This document shows, piece by piece, positions 24,189 to 32,767 of a stretch of 41,903 bases of DNA. Each line of letters starts with the position of its first letter. Position 1 is the stretch's first letter. The position numbers and the translations under genes were made by a program. Source of the DNA: Lachnospiraceae bacterium (GTDB lineage Bacteria > Bacillota > Clostridia > Lachnospirales > Lachnospiraceae); contig JAFSTX010000004.1 in assembly GCA_017445585.1 (NCBI GenBank), positions 1 through 41,903 of the forward strand, in the 5' to 3' direction. Under the pieces are notes generated by a model. That model was not told the origin of the DNA. It saw only the letters and a list, made by a program, of their open reading frames with translations, and did not search any database.

Positions 24189-25478
24189 ATGCAATATTAT
24201 ATGAAAGGCGGTAATCCGCTTGTCGGAGACGTATATATCAGCGGCGCCAAGAACGCCGCTCTTGGCATACTTCCGGCTGCCATCATGGCGGATGAGACCG
24301 TTATCATCGACAATGTGCCCGACGTAAGCGACATACACACCCTGTGCGACGCCATGAGCGAGATAGGCGTCCTGGTCGCTACCGGGGATAACCATACATA
24401 TACCATAAACGGCGCGAATATCAGCAAGGCACGCGTAGACAATGAGCACATACGTCACATCAGGGCGGGTTATTATCTGCTGGGCGCTCTTCTGGGCAAA
24501 TACCATCACGCCGAGGTCGCTCTCCCCGGCGGCTGCAATATCGGTTCGAGACCTATCGACCAGCATCTTAAGGGCTTCCGCGCGCTCGGTGCTACGGCCG
24601 AGGTGCAGCACGGCATAGTGATAGTGGACGGCAAGAATCTCCACGGCGGACATGTGTATCTGGACATGGTCTCTGTCGGAGCCACGGTGAATATCATGCT
24701 GGCGGCAGCACTGGCCCCCGGCAATACAGTCATAGAGAACGCGGCGAAGGAGCCGCATGTCGTAGACATAGCGAACCTCCTGAACCGCATGGGCGCGAAC
24801 ATCCGCGGCGCCGGTACGGACATCATCAAGATCCGCGGTGTGGACCATCTCCACGGTACGGACTACAGCGTGATCCCGGATCAGATCGAAGCCGGCACAT
24901 ATATGTTCGCTGCGGCCATCACTCAGGGCGATGTGATGGTACACAACATCATCCCCCAGCATATGGACGCCATCTCCTCCAAGCTCATCGAGATGGGCTG
25001 CGAGGTCTCGGAGTTTGACGAAGCGATCCGCGTAGTGGGTAAATTCCCGCTCCATCCCTGCAACGTCAAGACTCTCCCTTACCCGGGATTCCCTACGGAC
25101 ATGCAGCCCCAGATCTGTGTGGCCCTCGCTAAGGCCGACGGACGCGGCGTCATCACCGAGAGTATCTTTGAGAGTCGTTTCAAATACGTGGACGAGCTGA
25201 CCAAGATGGGCGCCCATATAAAGGTCGAGGGCAACGTAGCCGTCATAGACGGCGTACCCCGCATGACAGGAGCGCAGCTCGAAGCCCCGGACCTTAGGGC
25301 GGGCGCGGCGCTGGTGCTCGCGGGACTCGGTGCGGACGGCTGGAGCAGCGTATCAAACGTAGATTTTATCATGCGCGGGTATGAGAATTTCATAGAGAAA
25401 TTAAAAGGTCTCGGTGCCGAGATCGAGTGCGTCTCCGATGAGAGAGAGGCCCGGAAGTTCAGATTTCGTGTAGGTTGA
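24189..25478 (+). CDS. murA: UDP-N-acetylglucosamine 1-carboxyvinyltransferase
   Basis: Transfers enolpyruvate from phosphoenolpyruvate to UDP-GlcNAc, the first committed step of peptidoglycan synthesis. The 429-residue length is typical. Lys21 in SGAKNAALGILP and the catalytic Cys116 in PGGCNIGSRP are present; a cysteine here normally means fosfomycin sensitivity. Further family motifs: GATVNIMLAAALAPG, PDQIEAGTYMFAAA, PGFPTDMQPQ and APDLRAGAALVLAGL. The ATG follows GGGAG. The gene overlaps or abuts gdpP and is the first gene of an operon running into rplI and probably dnaB. Confidence 0.97.
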   Translation: MQYYMKGGNPLVGDVYISGAKNAALGILPAAIMADETVIIDNVPDVSDIHTLCDAMSEIGVLVATGDNHTYTINGANISKARVDNEHIRHIRAGYYLLGALLGKYHHAEVALPGGCNIGSRPIDQHLKGFRALGATAEVQHGIVIVDGKNLHGGHVYLDMVSVGATVNIMLAAALAPGNTVIENAAKEPHVVDIANLLNRMGANIRGAGTDIIKIRGVDHLHGTDYSVIPDQIEAGTYMFAAAITQGDVMVHNIIPQHMDAISSKLIEMGCEVSEFDEAIRVVGKFPLHPCNVKTLPYPGFPTDMQPQICVALAKADGRGVITESIFESRFKYVDELTKMGAHIKVEGNVAVIDGVPRMTGAQLEAPDLRAGAALVLAGLGADGWSSVSNVDFIMRGYENFIEKLKGLGAEIECVSDEREARKFRFRVG

Positions 25479-25480
25479 TT

Positions 25481-27469
25481 ATGAAATATCCGAAGCAGAT
25501 AAAGGGCGGTATGCGGTTTATCCCGTACTGGCCGCTGTTCTTATTACCGGTGGTTTTTCTGCTTGTGGCTGTGGTCTATCTGAGCGCTGAGAGCGCCAGG
25601 ATCGCAGTCCTTGTCTTTTTGTGCGTATTCGCCGCTTTCTCCCTCGTATGGATGGTGATCTGGCGCAGCAGGCTCATGCATGAGCTCGCCGGGCTGTTCA
25701 GGCTTTTCGACTCAGCTCAGGACGAGCAGTTCAGACGCTTTCCCATACCCTATGCCTTGATAGATAGCGAAGGTGCGTACTTCTGGAAGAACGAAGCCTA
25801 CAAGGAGCTCCCCTCCTCGGAAAACGAAGCCGGCACGCTTGTCGGCAGCTATCCGCAGCTGGCTGGTCTGCTCGGGGCCGAGGGAGACGTGGAGACAGAT
25901 CTCGAGCTGGACGGCAGGCTTTACCGGGTGCAGCTCATACGGCTTGAAGACAAAGAGCATCTCTCGTCAGTCATCTTCCTGGATGAGACGGAGCTCTCGC
26001 AGGCCAGACAGACTATCAGGGAGCAGAGACCCGTTATCGCTCAGATCAGTGTGGACAATTACGATGAAGCCATCGCCAGCACCGAAACGGTCAGACGGCC
26101 GCTGCTTTCCGCACTTATCGAACGCCGCATCACCAAATATTTCCTGACGAACGGCGGCATCGTAAACAAACAGGACAAGGACAAATTCACGGTCTTTATG
26201 AACGCGAAGTGCCTGGACAGGGTCAGAGAGGACCGGTTCTCGGTGCTTGAGGACGTAAAGAGTATTAACATAGGCAACGAAGTCGGCGCGACGATCAGCA
26301 TAGGCGTCGGAGAGCTCGGCGAGGATCTGGACGCAAACAGCCAGTTCGCGGTGACGGCACTGGATCTGTGCCTCGGAAGGGGCGGCGATCAGGCCATCAT
26401 CAAAGGCCCCGAAGGCTTTACTTTCTTCGGAGGCAAGGTCGAGCACAACGATAAATCCACAAAGGTCAAGGCCAGGACAATGGCGCATGCCCTGCGCAAG
26501 ATCATTAATACAAAGGAACGCGTGCTGGTCATGGGACATAAGATCCCCGACGCGGACGCTCTCGGAGCCGCGGCCGGATTCTACAGGATCGGCAAGGCCC
26601 TGGGCAAGGAAGTCCGCATCGTTACGGAGAGCGATACCTCGTCTATCGCGTATATGCTGGAAAAGCTCCGTGAGGAGCCGGACTACGGCGACGACGCTTT
26701 TGTAAGCTGCGAGCAGGCGCTGGAGCTCCTCAGCCCCTCCACGATGGTGGTGCTCGTGGACCTGAACAGCTCGCCGCGCAGCGAGTGCCCCGAACTGCTT
26801 GAGAGATCCCGCAGCACGGTCATCGTCGACCATCACCGCCAGGGCGGCGCGACGCTCCAGGGCGCCGTGCTTTCCTATATAGAGCCTTATGCATCGTCCG
26901 CTTCGGAGCTTGTGACCGAGCTCATACAGTACATATCCGACGATCTGAGGCCGACGCCGACGGAGGCGGACGCGCTGTACGCAGGCATCATCGTGGATAC
27001 GGACAGTTTCCTGACAAAGACAGGTGTGCGTACCTTTGAAGCGGCGGCGTACCTGAGGCGCTGCGGCGCGGATATGGCCAGAGTCCGCAAGCTCTTCCGC
27101 GACGGTATGGACGATTTCAAGGCCAAGGCCGATACGGTGAGCAGCGTGGAGATCTTTGAAGAGAGCTTTGCGATAGGCCGCTGCATGGCGGAGGACGTCG
27201 AGAATCCGACGGTGGTCGGAGCGCAGGCGGCCAATGAACTGCTGGATGTGCGCGGCATCAAGGCCTCGTTCGTATTTACGCCGTATGACGGACAGATATA
27301 TATCAGCGCGAGATCCATAGACGAAGTGAACGTACAGCTCGTCATGGAGCGCCTGGGCGGAGGCGGACACCTCTCGGTAGCGGGAGCACAGCTCGTATGC
27401 ACGCTGGAAGAGGCGATATCGCTGACCAAGGAAACGATCAAACAAATGCTGGAGGAAGGAGCGATCTGA
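25481..27469 (+). CDS. gdpP: cyclic-di-AMP phosphodiesterase GdpP (DHH/DHHA1)
   Basis: Membrane-bound enzyme that hydrolyses c-di-AMP, which controls osmolyte and wall homeostasis. The order of parts is the family one: two transmembrane helices (about 14-57), a degenerate PAS domain (about 70-160), a degenerate GGDEF domain (about 165-300), a DHH phosphoesterase domain (from about 335; GHKIPDADALGAA, DLNSSPRSE, the VDHHRQGG motif near 449) and DHHA1 (SIDEVNVQLVMERLGGGGH). The metal ligands look intact. The start is taken as ATG 25481, 2 bp after the murA stop; a TTG at 25475 overlapping murA is the alternative. L9 begins 1 bp after the stop. Confidence 0.96.
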   Translation: MKYPKQIKGGMRFIPYWPLFLLPVVFLLVAVVYLSAESARIAVLVFLCVFAAFSLVWMVIWRSRLMHELAGLFRLFDSAQDEQFRRFPIPYALIDSEGAYFWKNEAYKELPSSENEAGTLVGSYPQLAGLLGAEGDVETDLELDGRLYRVQLIRLEDKEHLSSVIFLDETELSQARQTIREQRPVIAQISVDNYDEAIASTETVRRPLLSALIERRITKYFLTNGGIVNKQDKDKFTVFMNAKCLDRVREDRFSVLEDVKSINIGNEVGATISIGVGELGEDLDANSQFAVTALDLCLGRGGDQAIIKGPEGFTFFGGKVEHNDKSTKVKARTMAHALRKIINTKERVLVMGHKIPDADALGAAAGFYRIGKALGKEVRIVTESDTSSIAYMLEKLREEPDYGDDAFVSCEQALELLSPSTMVVLVDLNSSPRSECPELLERSRSTVIVDHHRQGGATLQGAVLSYIEPYASSASELVTELIQYISDDLRPTPTEADALYAGIIVDTDSFLTKTGVRTFEAAAYLRRCGADMARVRKLFRDGMDDFKAKADTVSSVEIFEESFAIGRCMAEDVENPTVVGAQAANELLDVRGIKASFVFTPYDGQIYISARSIDEVNVQLVMERLGGGGHLSVAGAQLVCTLEEAISLTKETIKQMLEEGAI

Positions 27470-27470
27470 T

Positions 27471-27917
27471 ATGCAGATAGTATTGCTTGAGGATGTAAAG
27501 ACCCTGGGGAAAAAGGGTCAGGTAGTTAAAGTCAACGACGGTTACGCGAGGAATTTTATCCTTCCGAAGCACCTGGGCGAGGAGGCCACTCCGGCAAATC
27601 TCGCAAAGCTGGCTGCCCAGAAGAAGAAAGAAGAGAAGATCGCTGCGGACAATCTCGCAGCCGCACAGGCGCTGGCCCTGGATCTGGCCGGCAAGACGGT
27701 GAAGATCACGGTGAAGGCCGGCGAAGGAGGCAGGATATTCGGGTCTGTGACGGGCAAGGAGATCGCAGACGCCGTGAGCGAGCAGTTCGGACTGGAGCTT
27801 GACAAGAAGAAGATCGTCCTGGCAGAGCCGCTGAAGGCCCTCGGAGCGCATGAGATCACGGTCAAACTTCACAAGGACGTAGCCGCGCAGCTTCAGGTCG
27901 TGCTGACCGACAAATAG
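27471..27917 (+). CDS. rplI: 50S ribosomal protein L9
   Basis: 148 residues, the normal bL9 length. The N-terminal rRNA-binding domain shows MQIVLLEDVKTLGKKGQVVK followed by VNDGYARNFILPKHLG. A long lysine/alanine-rich connecting helix (about 45-75) follows, and the C-terminal domain begins near VKAGEGGRIFGSVT. AAGGAG lies just upstream of the ATG, inside the end of gdpP. The gdpP-rplI-dnaB order is conserved across Bacillota. Confidence 0.98.
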   Translation: MQIVLLEDVKTLGKKGQVVKVNDGYARNFILPKHLGEEATPANLAKLAAQKKKEEKIAADNLAAAQALALDLAGKTVKITVKAGEGGRIFGSVTGKEIADAVSEQFGLELDKKKIVLAEPLKALGAHEITVKLHKDVAAQLQVVLTDK

Positions 27918-27988
27918 ACCGCCGAGTCAGGAGAGCAAAGCCGCCTCTGCCTGCGTCGGGAACCGAACGATGAATGAGATTATAAACA

Positions 27989-29308
27989 ATGGATGAGAAT
28001 ATAATTAAAAGAACAATGCCCAACAGCCCCGAGGCCGAGCAGTCCGTCATCGGCGCGATGATCCTGGACAACGGATCGATCTCGTCGGTCGAGGATATCC
28101 TGACCGCGGAGGACTTCTATCAGAGGCAGTACGGGATCATGTATGACGCCATCGTGGAACTTAACCGCACCGGGCGCCCCGCAGATCTGCTCACACTGAA
28201 GAATCTCCTCCAGGAAAAGGACGTAGCCCCGGAGATCAGCAGCATGACCTATATCGGCGAGCTCATAGCGAACGTTCCGATCACGGGCAATGCGAAGTAC
28301 TACGCCGAGATCGTAAAGGAGAAATCCACTCTCAGGAAGCTTATCCGCACCTGCGAGGACGTGGCGAACGACTGCTATGCCGGCAAGGAAAAGGTCGAGA
28401 AGATCATGGCCGACACGGAGGAGAACGTCTTCCGCGTGCTGAATCAGCGCCGTGTGGCGCCCTATGCGCCGATCGACCAGATTGTCGCGGACGTCATTGA
28501 CCGTGTGCAGAACCCGACGCACGGAGTATTCACGGGCTTCACCGATCTCGATGACAAGACCACAGGCCTGCAGCCTTCGGATCTGGTGCTGATAGCCGCC
28601 AGACCTTCGATGGGCAAGACAGCTTTTGCCCTGAACATAGCCCAGTACGTCGCTTTCAAAAAGAACGGCTGCGTGGTCATATTCAGTCTGGAGATGTCCA
28701 AAGAGCAGCTCGTCACGAGGCTTTTATCCATGGAGTCCAAGGTCGATTCGCAGAAGCTCCGCACCGGGCAGCTCACGGACGACGACTGGTACCGTGTGGG
28801 CGAGAGCGCATCTACCATAGCCCGCTCGGGGATGATCATAGACGATACCCCCGGCATCTCTGTGGCGGAGATGCGCACGAAGTGCCGCAAATTCAAACTG
28901 GACAACGATATCAAACTGATCATAATCGACTACCTGCAGCTGATGAGCGGAGCGGGCAGGAGCGATAACCGCACCCAGGAGGTCGCCGAGATATCCAGAG
29001 CCCTCAAAGGTCTGGCCAGAGAGCTTGGCGTACCCGTGATCGCGCTCTCGCAGCTCTCCCGTGCACCCGAGCAGCGCCCCGATCACCGTCCCATGATGTC
29101 GGATCTGCGTGAATCGGGAGCCATTGAGCAGGACGCCGACATAGTCATGTTCCTGTACCGCGAGGATTATTATAAGAAGGATACCGACGAGAAAAACGTG
29201 ACCGAAGTGATCCTGGCCAAGCAGCGCAACGGCCCTATCGGTACGGTGAAGCTCGCATGGCTGCCTGACTTTACGAAGTTCGCAAATCTGAGCAAGGAAC
29301 AAAAGTGA
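27989..29308 (+). CDS. dnaB: replicative DNA helicase DnaB/DnaC
   Basis: Hexameric 5'-3' helicase of the replication fork, 439 residues. The N-terminal domain (SPEAEQSVIGAMILD) is followed by a RecA-like motor with Walker A ARPSMGKTAFALN near 203-211, Walker B IIIDYLQLMSG near 310, LARELGVPVIALSQLSR and SDLRESGAIEQDADIVMFLY. No intein interrupts the Walker A site. The ATG at 27989 has a weak ribosome site; MDENIIKRTMPNS is a normal DnaB start. It lies 71 bp after rplI with no terminator between. In Bacillus the orthologue is called DnaC. Confidence 0.97.
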   Translation: MDENIIKRTMPNSPEAEQSVIGAMILDNGSISSVEDILTAEDFYQRQYGIMYDAIVELNRTGRPADLLTLKNLLQEKDVAPEISSMTYIGELIANVPITGNAKYYAEIVKEKSTLRKLIRTCEDVANDCYAGKEKVEKIMADTEENVFRVLNQRRVAPYAPIDQIVADVIDRVQNPTHGVFTGFTDLDDKTTGLQPSDLVLIAARPSMGKTAFALNIAQYVAFKKNGCVVIFSLEMSKEQLVTRLLSMESKVDSQKLRTGQLTDDDWYRVGESASTIARSGMIIDDTPGISVAEMRTKCRKFKLDNDIKLIIIDYLQLMSGAGRSDNRTQEVAEISRALKGLARELGVPVIALSQLSRAPEQRPDHRPMMSDLRESGAIEQDADIVMFLYREDYYKKDTDEKNVTEVILAKQRNGPIGTVKLAWLPDFTKFANLSKEQK

Positions 29309-29321
29309 TACGGAGGAAGAT

Positions 29322-29738
29322 ATGAGAGATCCGAATTGCATTTTCTGCAGGATTGCCGCGGGGGAGATCCCTTCGGCGACGGTATATGAAGACATGGATT
29401 TCAGAGCGATACTGGATCTGGGCCCCGCAAGCTGCGGGCATACGCTGATCCTCCCGAAGGACCATTTCCGCGATCTGACGGAGCTGCCAGACGAGACGGC
29501 TGCAAAGGTCCTGCCCCTGGCGCGCCGCATAGGGACGACCCTGAAGGATGCTCTCGGCGCCGCCGGATTCAACGTCGTCCAGAACAACGGAGAGGCCGCG
29601 GGGCAGACGGTACCGCACTTTCATGTGCATCTTATCCCCAGATACGAGGGGGACGAAAATATAGTAAGCTGGACTCCCGGGGAGCTGTCCGAGGCCGATC
29701 GCGACATGATACTGGAAAAGGTGGCAAAGGCACTGTGA
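29322..29738 (+). CDS. HIT-family nucleotide hydrolase/transferase
   Basis: A 138-residue histidine-triad protein of the Hint/HIT branch, acting on adenosine phosphoramidates or dinucleoside polyphosphates. The triad HFHVHLIP has histidines at 99, 101 and 103, and CIFCRIAAGEIPS with two cysteines at the N-terminus is the usual zinc-type start. GHTLILPKDHFRDLTEL and FNVVQNNGEAAGQTVPH are family segments. GGAGG precedes the ATG. It starts 13 bp after dnaB and is probably in the same transcript. The next gene, hup, has its own promoter. Confidence 0.95.
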   Translation: MRDPNCIFCRIAAGEIPSATVYEDMDFRAILDLGPASCGHTLILPKDHFRDLTELPDETAAKVLPLARRIGTTLKDALGAAGFNVVQNNGEAAGQTVPHFHVHLIPRYEGDENIVSWTPGELSEADRDMILEKVAKAL

Positions 29739-29795
29739 GATGACGGGAAAAATGCCCAAACACGTTGAAAAACCGCACTTTTTTGGTAAAAAAGC

Positions 29796-29824
29796 TTGAC
29801 AAAACGGACCGAAGGCTATATATT
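29796..29824 (+). promoter_or_regulatory. promoter of hup
   Basis: TTGACA (29796-29801), 17 bp, TATATT (29819-29824). The -35 is a perfect consensus, in keeping with the very high expression usual for HU. The leader is about 40 nt with AGGAGG near its end. Confidence 0.85.
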
Positions 29825-29871
29825 CAACGAAGATGTTCGCGGTATGCGAAATGTTTTTTAGGAGGAGAAAA

Positions 29872-30144
29872 ATGAACAAGACAGAACTTATTGCTGAAAT
29901 CGCAAAGAAGACCGAGCTTTCCAAGAAGGATGCCGAGAAGGCTCTTAAGGCTTTTGTTGAGACCGTAGGCGCTGAGCTTAAGAAGGGTCGTAAGGTCCAG
30001 CTTGTCGGTTTTGGCACCTTCGAAGTTGCCAAGAGAGCTGCTCGTGAGGGCCGCAATCCCCGTACCGGCGCTACCATGAAGATCAAAGCCACCAAGGCTC
30101 CCAAGTTCAAAGCCGGCAAGGCTCTGAAGGACGCCATCAACTAA
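29872..30144 (+). CDS. hup: HU-family DNA-binding protein
   Basis: A 90-residue nucleoid protein that bends DNA without strong sequence preference. The start [20 protein letters not shown], the core [20 protein letters not shown] and the DNA-arm proline region [13 protein letters not shown] are all standard. The ATG at 29872 follows AGGAGG; 13 upstream in-frame codons are not part of the protein. Codon use differs from neighbouring genes (many GCT, CGT, GGT and AAG codons), as expected for a very highly expressed gene. It is flanked by its own promoter and terminator. Confidence 0.98.
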   Translation: MNKTELIAEIAKKTELSKKDAEKALKAFVETVGAELKKGRKVQLVGFGTFEVAKRAAREGRNPRTGATMKIKATKAPKFKAGKALKDAIN

Positions 30145-30173
30145 ATAATATCCGGTATACATCGGTATTATCG

Positions 30174-30210
30174 ATAAAGGGCTTGTATATTACGCAAGCC
30201 CTTTATCCTT
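30174..30210 (+). terminator. intrinsic terminator after hup
   Basis: ATAAAGGGCTTG (30174-30185) and CAAGCCCTTTAT (30195-30206) pair perfectly over 12 bp around a 9-nt loop. The T-rich part is CTTTATCCTT, partly within the stem. It lies 30 bp after the stop of hup and just before rqcP. Confidence 0.75.
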
Positions 30211-30227
30211 ATCAATAGGAAGAAAAA

Positions 30228-30467
30228 ATGAGACTGGACAAGTATCTTAAGGTTTCAAGACTGATAAAGCGCCGCACCGTAGCGAACGATGCGTGCGACG
30301 CAGGCAGGGTCAGCATCAACGGCCGCCCGGCGAAAGCCTCCGCGGAGGTTAAGGTCGGCGACGTGATCGAGATAGGCTTCGGCAACAGACAGGTCAAGGT
30401 CGAGGTCACCGCGATAAAGGAGACCACCAAAAAGGACGAGGCGGAGGACATGTTCCGCTATCTGTAG
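30228..30467 (+). CDS. rqcP: S4-domain ribosome quality-control factor RqcP
   Basis: A 79-residue single S4 RNA-binding domain (MRLDKYLKVSRLIKRRTVAN, then DAGRVSINGRPAKASAEVKV). It matches RqcP/YabO, which works with RqcH in adding alanine tails to stalled peptides on 50S subunits. AGGAAG lies upstream of the ATG. It begins the rqcP-divIC-tilS-hpt-ftsH run. In Bacillus and many Clostridia yabP and yabQ follow it; here divIC follows directly after 23 bp. Confidence 0.93.
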   Translation: MRLDKYLKVSRLIKRRTVANDACDAGRVSINGRPAKASAEVKVGDVIEIGFGNRQVKVEVTAIKETTKKDEAEDMFRYL

Positions 30468-30490
30468 ACCATAGGGACAGGACACCGGCT

Positions 30491-30820
30491 ATGGAAAGAT
30501 CAGACGGGATCCGCGAATCCAGCGGACGCAAAAAGAGAAAGAACAGGGCCCGGCGGCGTGAGATCATCACTATCAGCCTGATAGTGGCGATACTGGTGAC
30601 CGTCATAGGGCTCTATACCATATCGCTCCGGCAGAGCGCCGGAGAGTGGAGCGGCCGGCTCGATACGGTAAACGAGCAGCTGGCCGAGGAGCAGGAGAGG
30701 GCGAAGGAACTGGAAAAAGAGGAGATCTTCATGCAGAGCCGCGACTTTATCGAGAAGATCGCCAGAGAGAGACTCGGGCTCGTAGACCCCGATGAGACAG
30801 TGATTAAACCGGGTAATTAA
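30491..30820 (+). CDS. divIC: septum formation initiator family protein DivIC/FtsB
   Basis: 109 residues: a strongly basic cytoplasmic N-terminus (GRKKRKNRARRRE), one transmembrane helix (about 25-45), a coiled coil (about 50-80, rich in Glu/Gln/Leu) and the family end segment SRDFIEKIARERLGLVDPDE. It acts in the divisome with FtsL and DivIB at the septum. Its TAA stop is followed at once by the GTG of tilS. The place between rqcP and tilS fits DivIC. Confidence 0.93.
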   Translation: MERSDGIRESSGRKKRKNRARRREIITISLIVAILVTVIGLYTISLRQSAGEWSGRLDTVNEQLAEEQERAKELEKEEIFMQSRDFIEKIARERLGLVDPDETVIKPGN

Positions 30821-32176
30821 GTGTTCGATCTGAAGGATATCCTAATCGAAAAATGTGAACTAAGGCAGGGAGACCGTATAGCCGTGGGCCTCAGCGGAGG
30901 AGCGGATTCGGTCTGTCTGCTTTTGCTTTTGTGCGAAGCCAGAGAGGAGCTCGCTCTGGAGCTTACCGCGGTGCATGTGCACCACGGCCTCCGCGGAGCG
31001 GAGGCCGATGAGGACCTGCGCTTTGCAGGGGAGCTGGCCGGCAGACTCGGTGTACCGTTTGAGTCGGTGAGAACAGACGTCAGAGAAAAAGCGCGCCGGG
31101 AAGGCGTCTCGGTGGAAGAGGCCGGCCGCAGCGCGAGGTACGAAGCGCTGCGCCGCTGCGCGGCCGGCGGGCTCGTCGCGGTGGGGCATCACAGGGACGA
31201 TCAGGCGGAGACGGTGCTGATGAATATAGTGCGCGGGGCGGGGCTCGCCGGGGCGGCCGGGATGGATTGGCGCAGCGGCGATATAATAAGGCCCCTGCTG
31301 GGCACAGGTCGCGAGGAGATAGAAGCTTTTCTCAGGGAGAGAGGACAGGAGTGGCGTACCGATTCCACGAACCTGTCGGACGATTACACGAGGAACCGTA
31401 TCCGTCACGAAGTGCTTCCGCTTCTCGACGGGATCAATCCCGGTGCCACGGAACACCTGGCCGCTTTTGCAGCGGACTGCAGACAGGCCTGCGGAGTGGA
31501 GGAGAAGTGCGCAAAAGAGATCCTGAAGCAGTCGCTCATCTCCACCGATGAAGTCAGCATCCCGGTAGACGCGCTGACAGGAGCCGGAGCCGGAAGCGCC
31601 GGCAGAGCGGTCATCGAAGCCATGGCATCACTTGCCGGGAGCAGACGAGATATAGGCAGAGTGCATGTGCGGCAGGTGCTGGATCTGACCGCCGGTGCGA
31701 GCGGACGAGGAGTCGACCTGCCGTACGGACTTCGTGCCGGGAGAGAATATGACAGGATCCTGATCCGGAGGGCGGAGACTTTTTCTGACAGGATCCGCGA
31801 GGAGGACAGAGCGCTCTGCGTCCGTCTCAACGCCCTGCTCGCACCTCCCGTGATCCGCCACGGTATGAATGCCTCGGATGTCCCCAAAAAAGAATACACG
31901 AAATGGTTTGATTATGATAAAATAAAAGATACGCTTGTGTGGCGCAGCCGGAGGCCCGGAGACACTATCGCTCTGGCCGGTGCCGGGGACAAATCTATCG
32001 CCAGATTCATGCTGGACGCGAAGATCCCCGCCGCAAGGCGCGGGAGCATGCCTTTGCTTGCGGACGGGAGCAGCATCGTCTGGGTCCCGGGATACCGCAT
32101 CAGCGAAGCTTATAAGGTCACCGACAGCACGGAGAGCATCATTGAGATCAATATCGAAGGAGTATATGACAAATGA
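30821..32176 (+). CDS. tilS: tRNA(Ile)-lysidine synthase
   Basis: Modifies C34 of the CAU-anticodon tRNA-Ile to lysidine so that it reads AUA. It is a 451-residue N-type ATP pyrophosphatase with the PP-loop SGGADS at 25-30, VHVHHGLRGAEADEDL and the family motif VGHHRDDQAETVL. A C-terminal substrate-binding domain follows (from about 330, with RRPGDTIALAGAG). It starts with GTG at 30821, directly after the divIC stop, with a weak ribosome site, so translational coupling is likely. It overlaps hpt by 4 bp (ATGA). Confidence 0.96.
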   Translation: MFDLKDILIEKCELRQGDRIAVGLSGGADSVCLLLLLCEAREELALELTAVHVHHGLRGAEADEDLRFAGELAGRLGVPFESVRTDVREKARREGVSVEEAGRSARYEALRRCAAGGLVAVGHHRDDQAETVLMNIVRGAGLAGAAGMDWRSGDIIRPLLGTGREEIEAFLRERGQEWRTDSTNLSDDYTRNRIRHEVLPLLDGINPGATEHLAAFAADCRQACGVEEKCAKEILKQSLISTDEVSIPVDALTGAGAGSAGRAVIEAMASLAGSRRDIGRVHVRQVLDLTAGASGRGVDLPYGLRAGREYDRILIRRAETFSDRIREEDRALCVRLNALLAPPVIRHGMNASDVPKKEYTKWFDYDKIKDTLVWRSRRPGDTIALAGAGDKSIARFMLDAKIPAARRGSMPLLADGSSIVWVPGYRISEAYKVTDSTESIIEINIEGVYDK

Positions 32177-32700
32177 GTGAGAGAGTCAGAGAGTACATCA
32201 GTCAGGAGAAGGTAGAGGCCAGGATCCAGGAGATCGCAGACAGGATCAGCGCGGAGTACGCGGGCAGACAGGTCCATATAATCGGTATCCTCAAGGGCAG
32301 CGTCTTCTTCATGTGCGAGCTTGCCAAGAGGCTCACCATCCCGGTCACAATGGATTTCATGAGCTGCTCCAGCTACGGCTCGGGTACCGTCTCAAAAGGC
32401 GTCGTCAAGCTTTCCAAGGATCTCGACGAGCCCATCGAGGGCAAGAACGTCATCCTTGTCGAGGACATCATCGACTCCGGAAACACACTCGGATATCTGC
32501 TCGAGCAGATGACTATGAGAAAGCCCGCCAGCCTGAAGCTTTGCACACTGCTTGACAAACCCTCCCGCAGGATCAGAAAAGATATCAAGGTAGACTATAC
32601 ATGCTTTGAGATAGAGGATTATTTTGTAGTGGGATACGGTCTGGATTATGATCAGAAGTACCGCAATCTCCCCTACGTCGGGATCGTGGAGTTTGACTGA
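32173..32700 (+). CDS. hpt: hypoxanthine phosphoribosyltransferase
   Basis: Salvages hypoxanthine and guanine with PRPP to make IMP and GMP. 175 residues, the usual length. The PRPP-binding signature VEDIIDSGNT is at 96-105, with GILKGSVFFMCELAKRL and the flexible-loop SCSSYGSGT before it and CFEIEDYFVVGYGLDYDQ after. The ATG overlaps the tilS stop (ATGA), the arrangement usual in Bacillota, followed by ftsH after 67 bp. Confidence 0.97.
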   Translation: MSERVREYISQEKVEARIQEIADRISAEYAGRQVHIIGILKGSVFFMCELAKRLTIPVTMDFMSCSSYGSGTVSKGVVKLSKDLDEPIEGKNVILVEDIIDSGNTLGYLLEQMTMRKPASLKLCTLLDKPSRRIRKDIKVDYTCFEIEDYFVVGYGLDYDQKYRNLPYVGIVEFD

Positions 32701-32767
32701 AGACCGGCCGGAAGAGGGGCGTCCCCAGGATATATCCGGACCGGCGAACATTTTTGAATGAGGTAAT

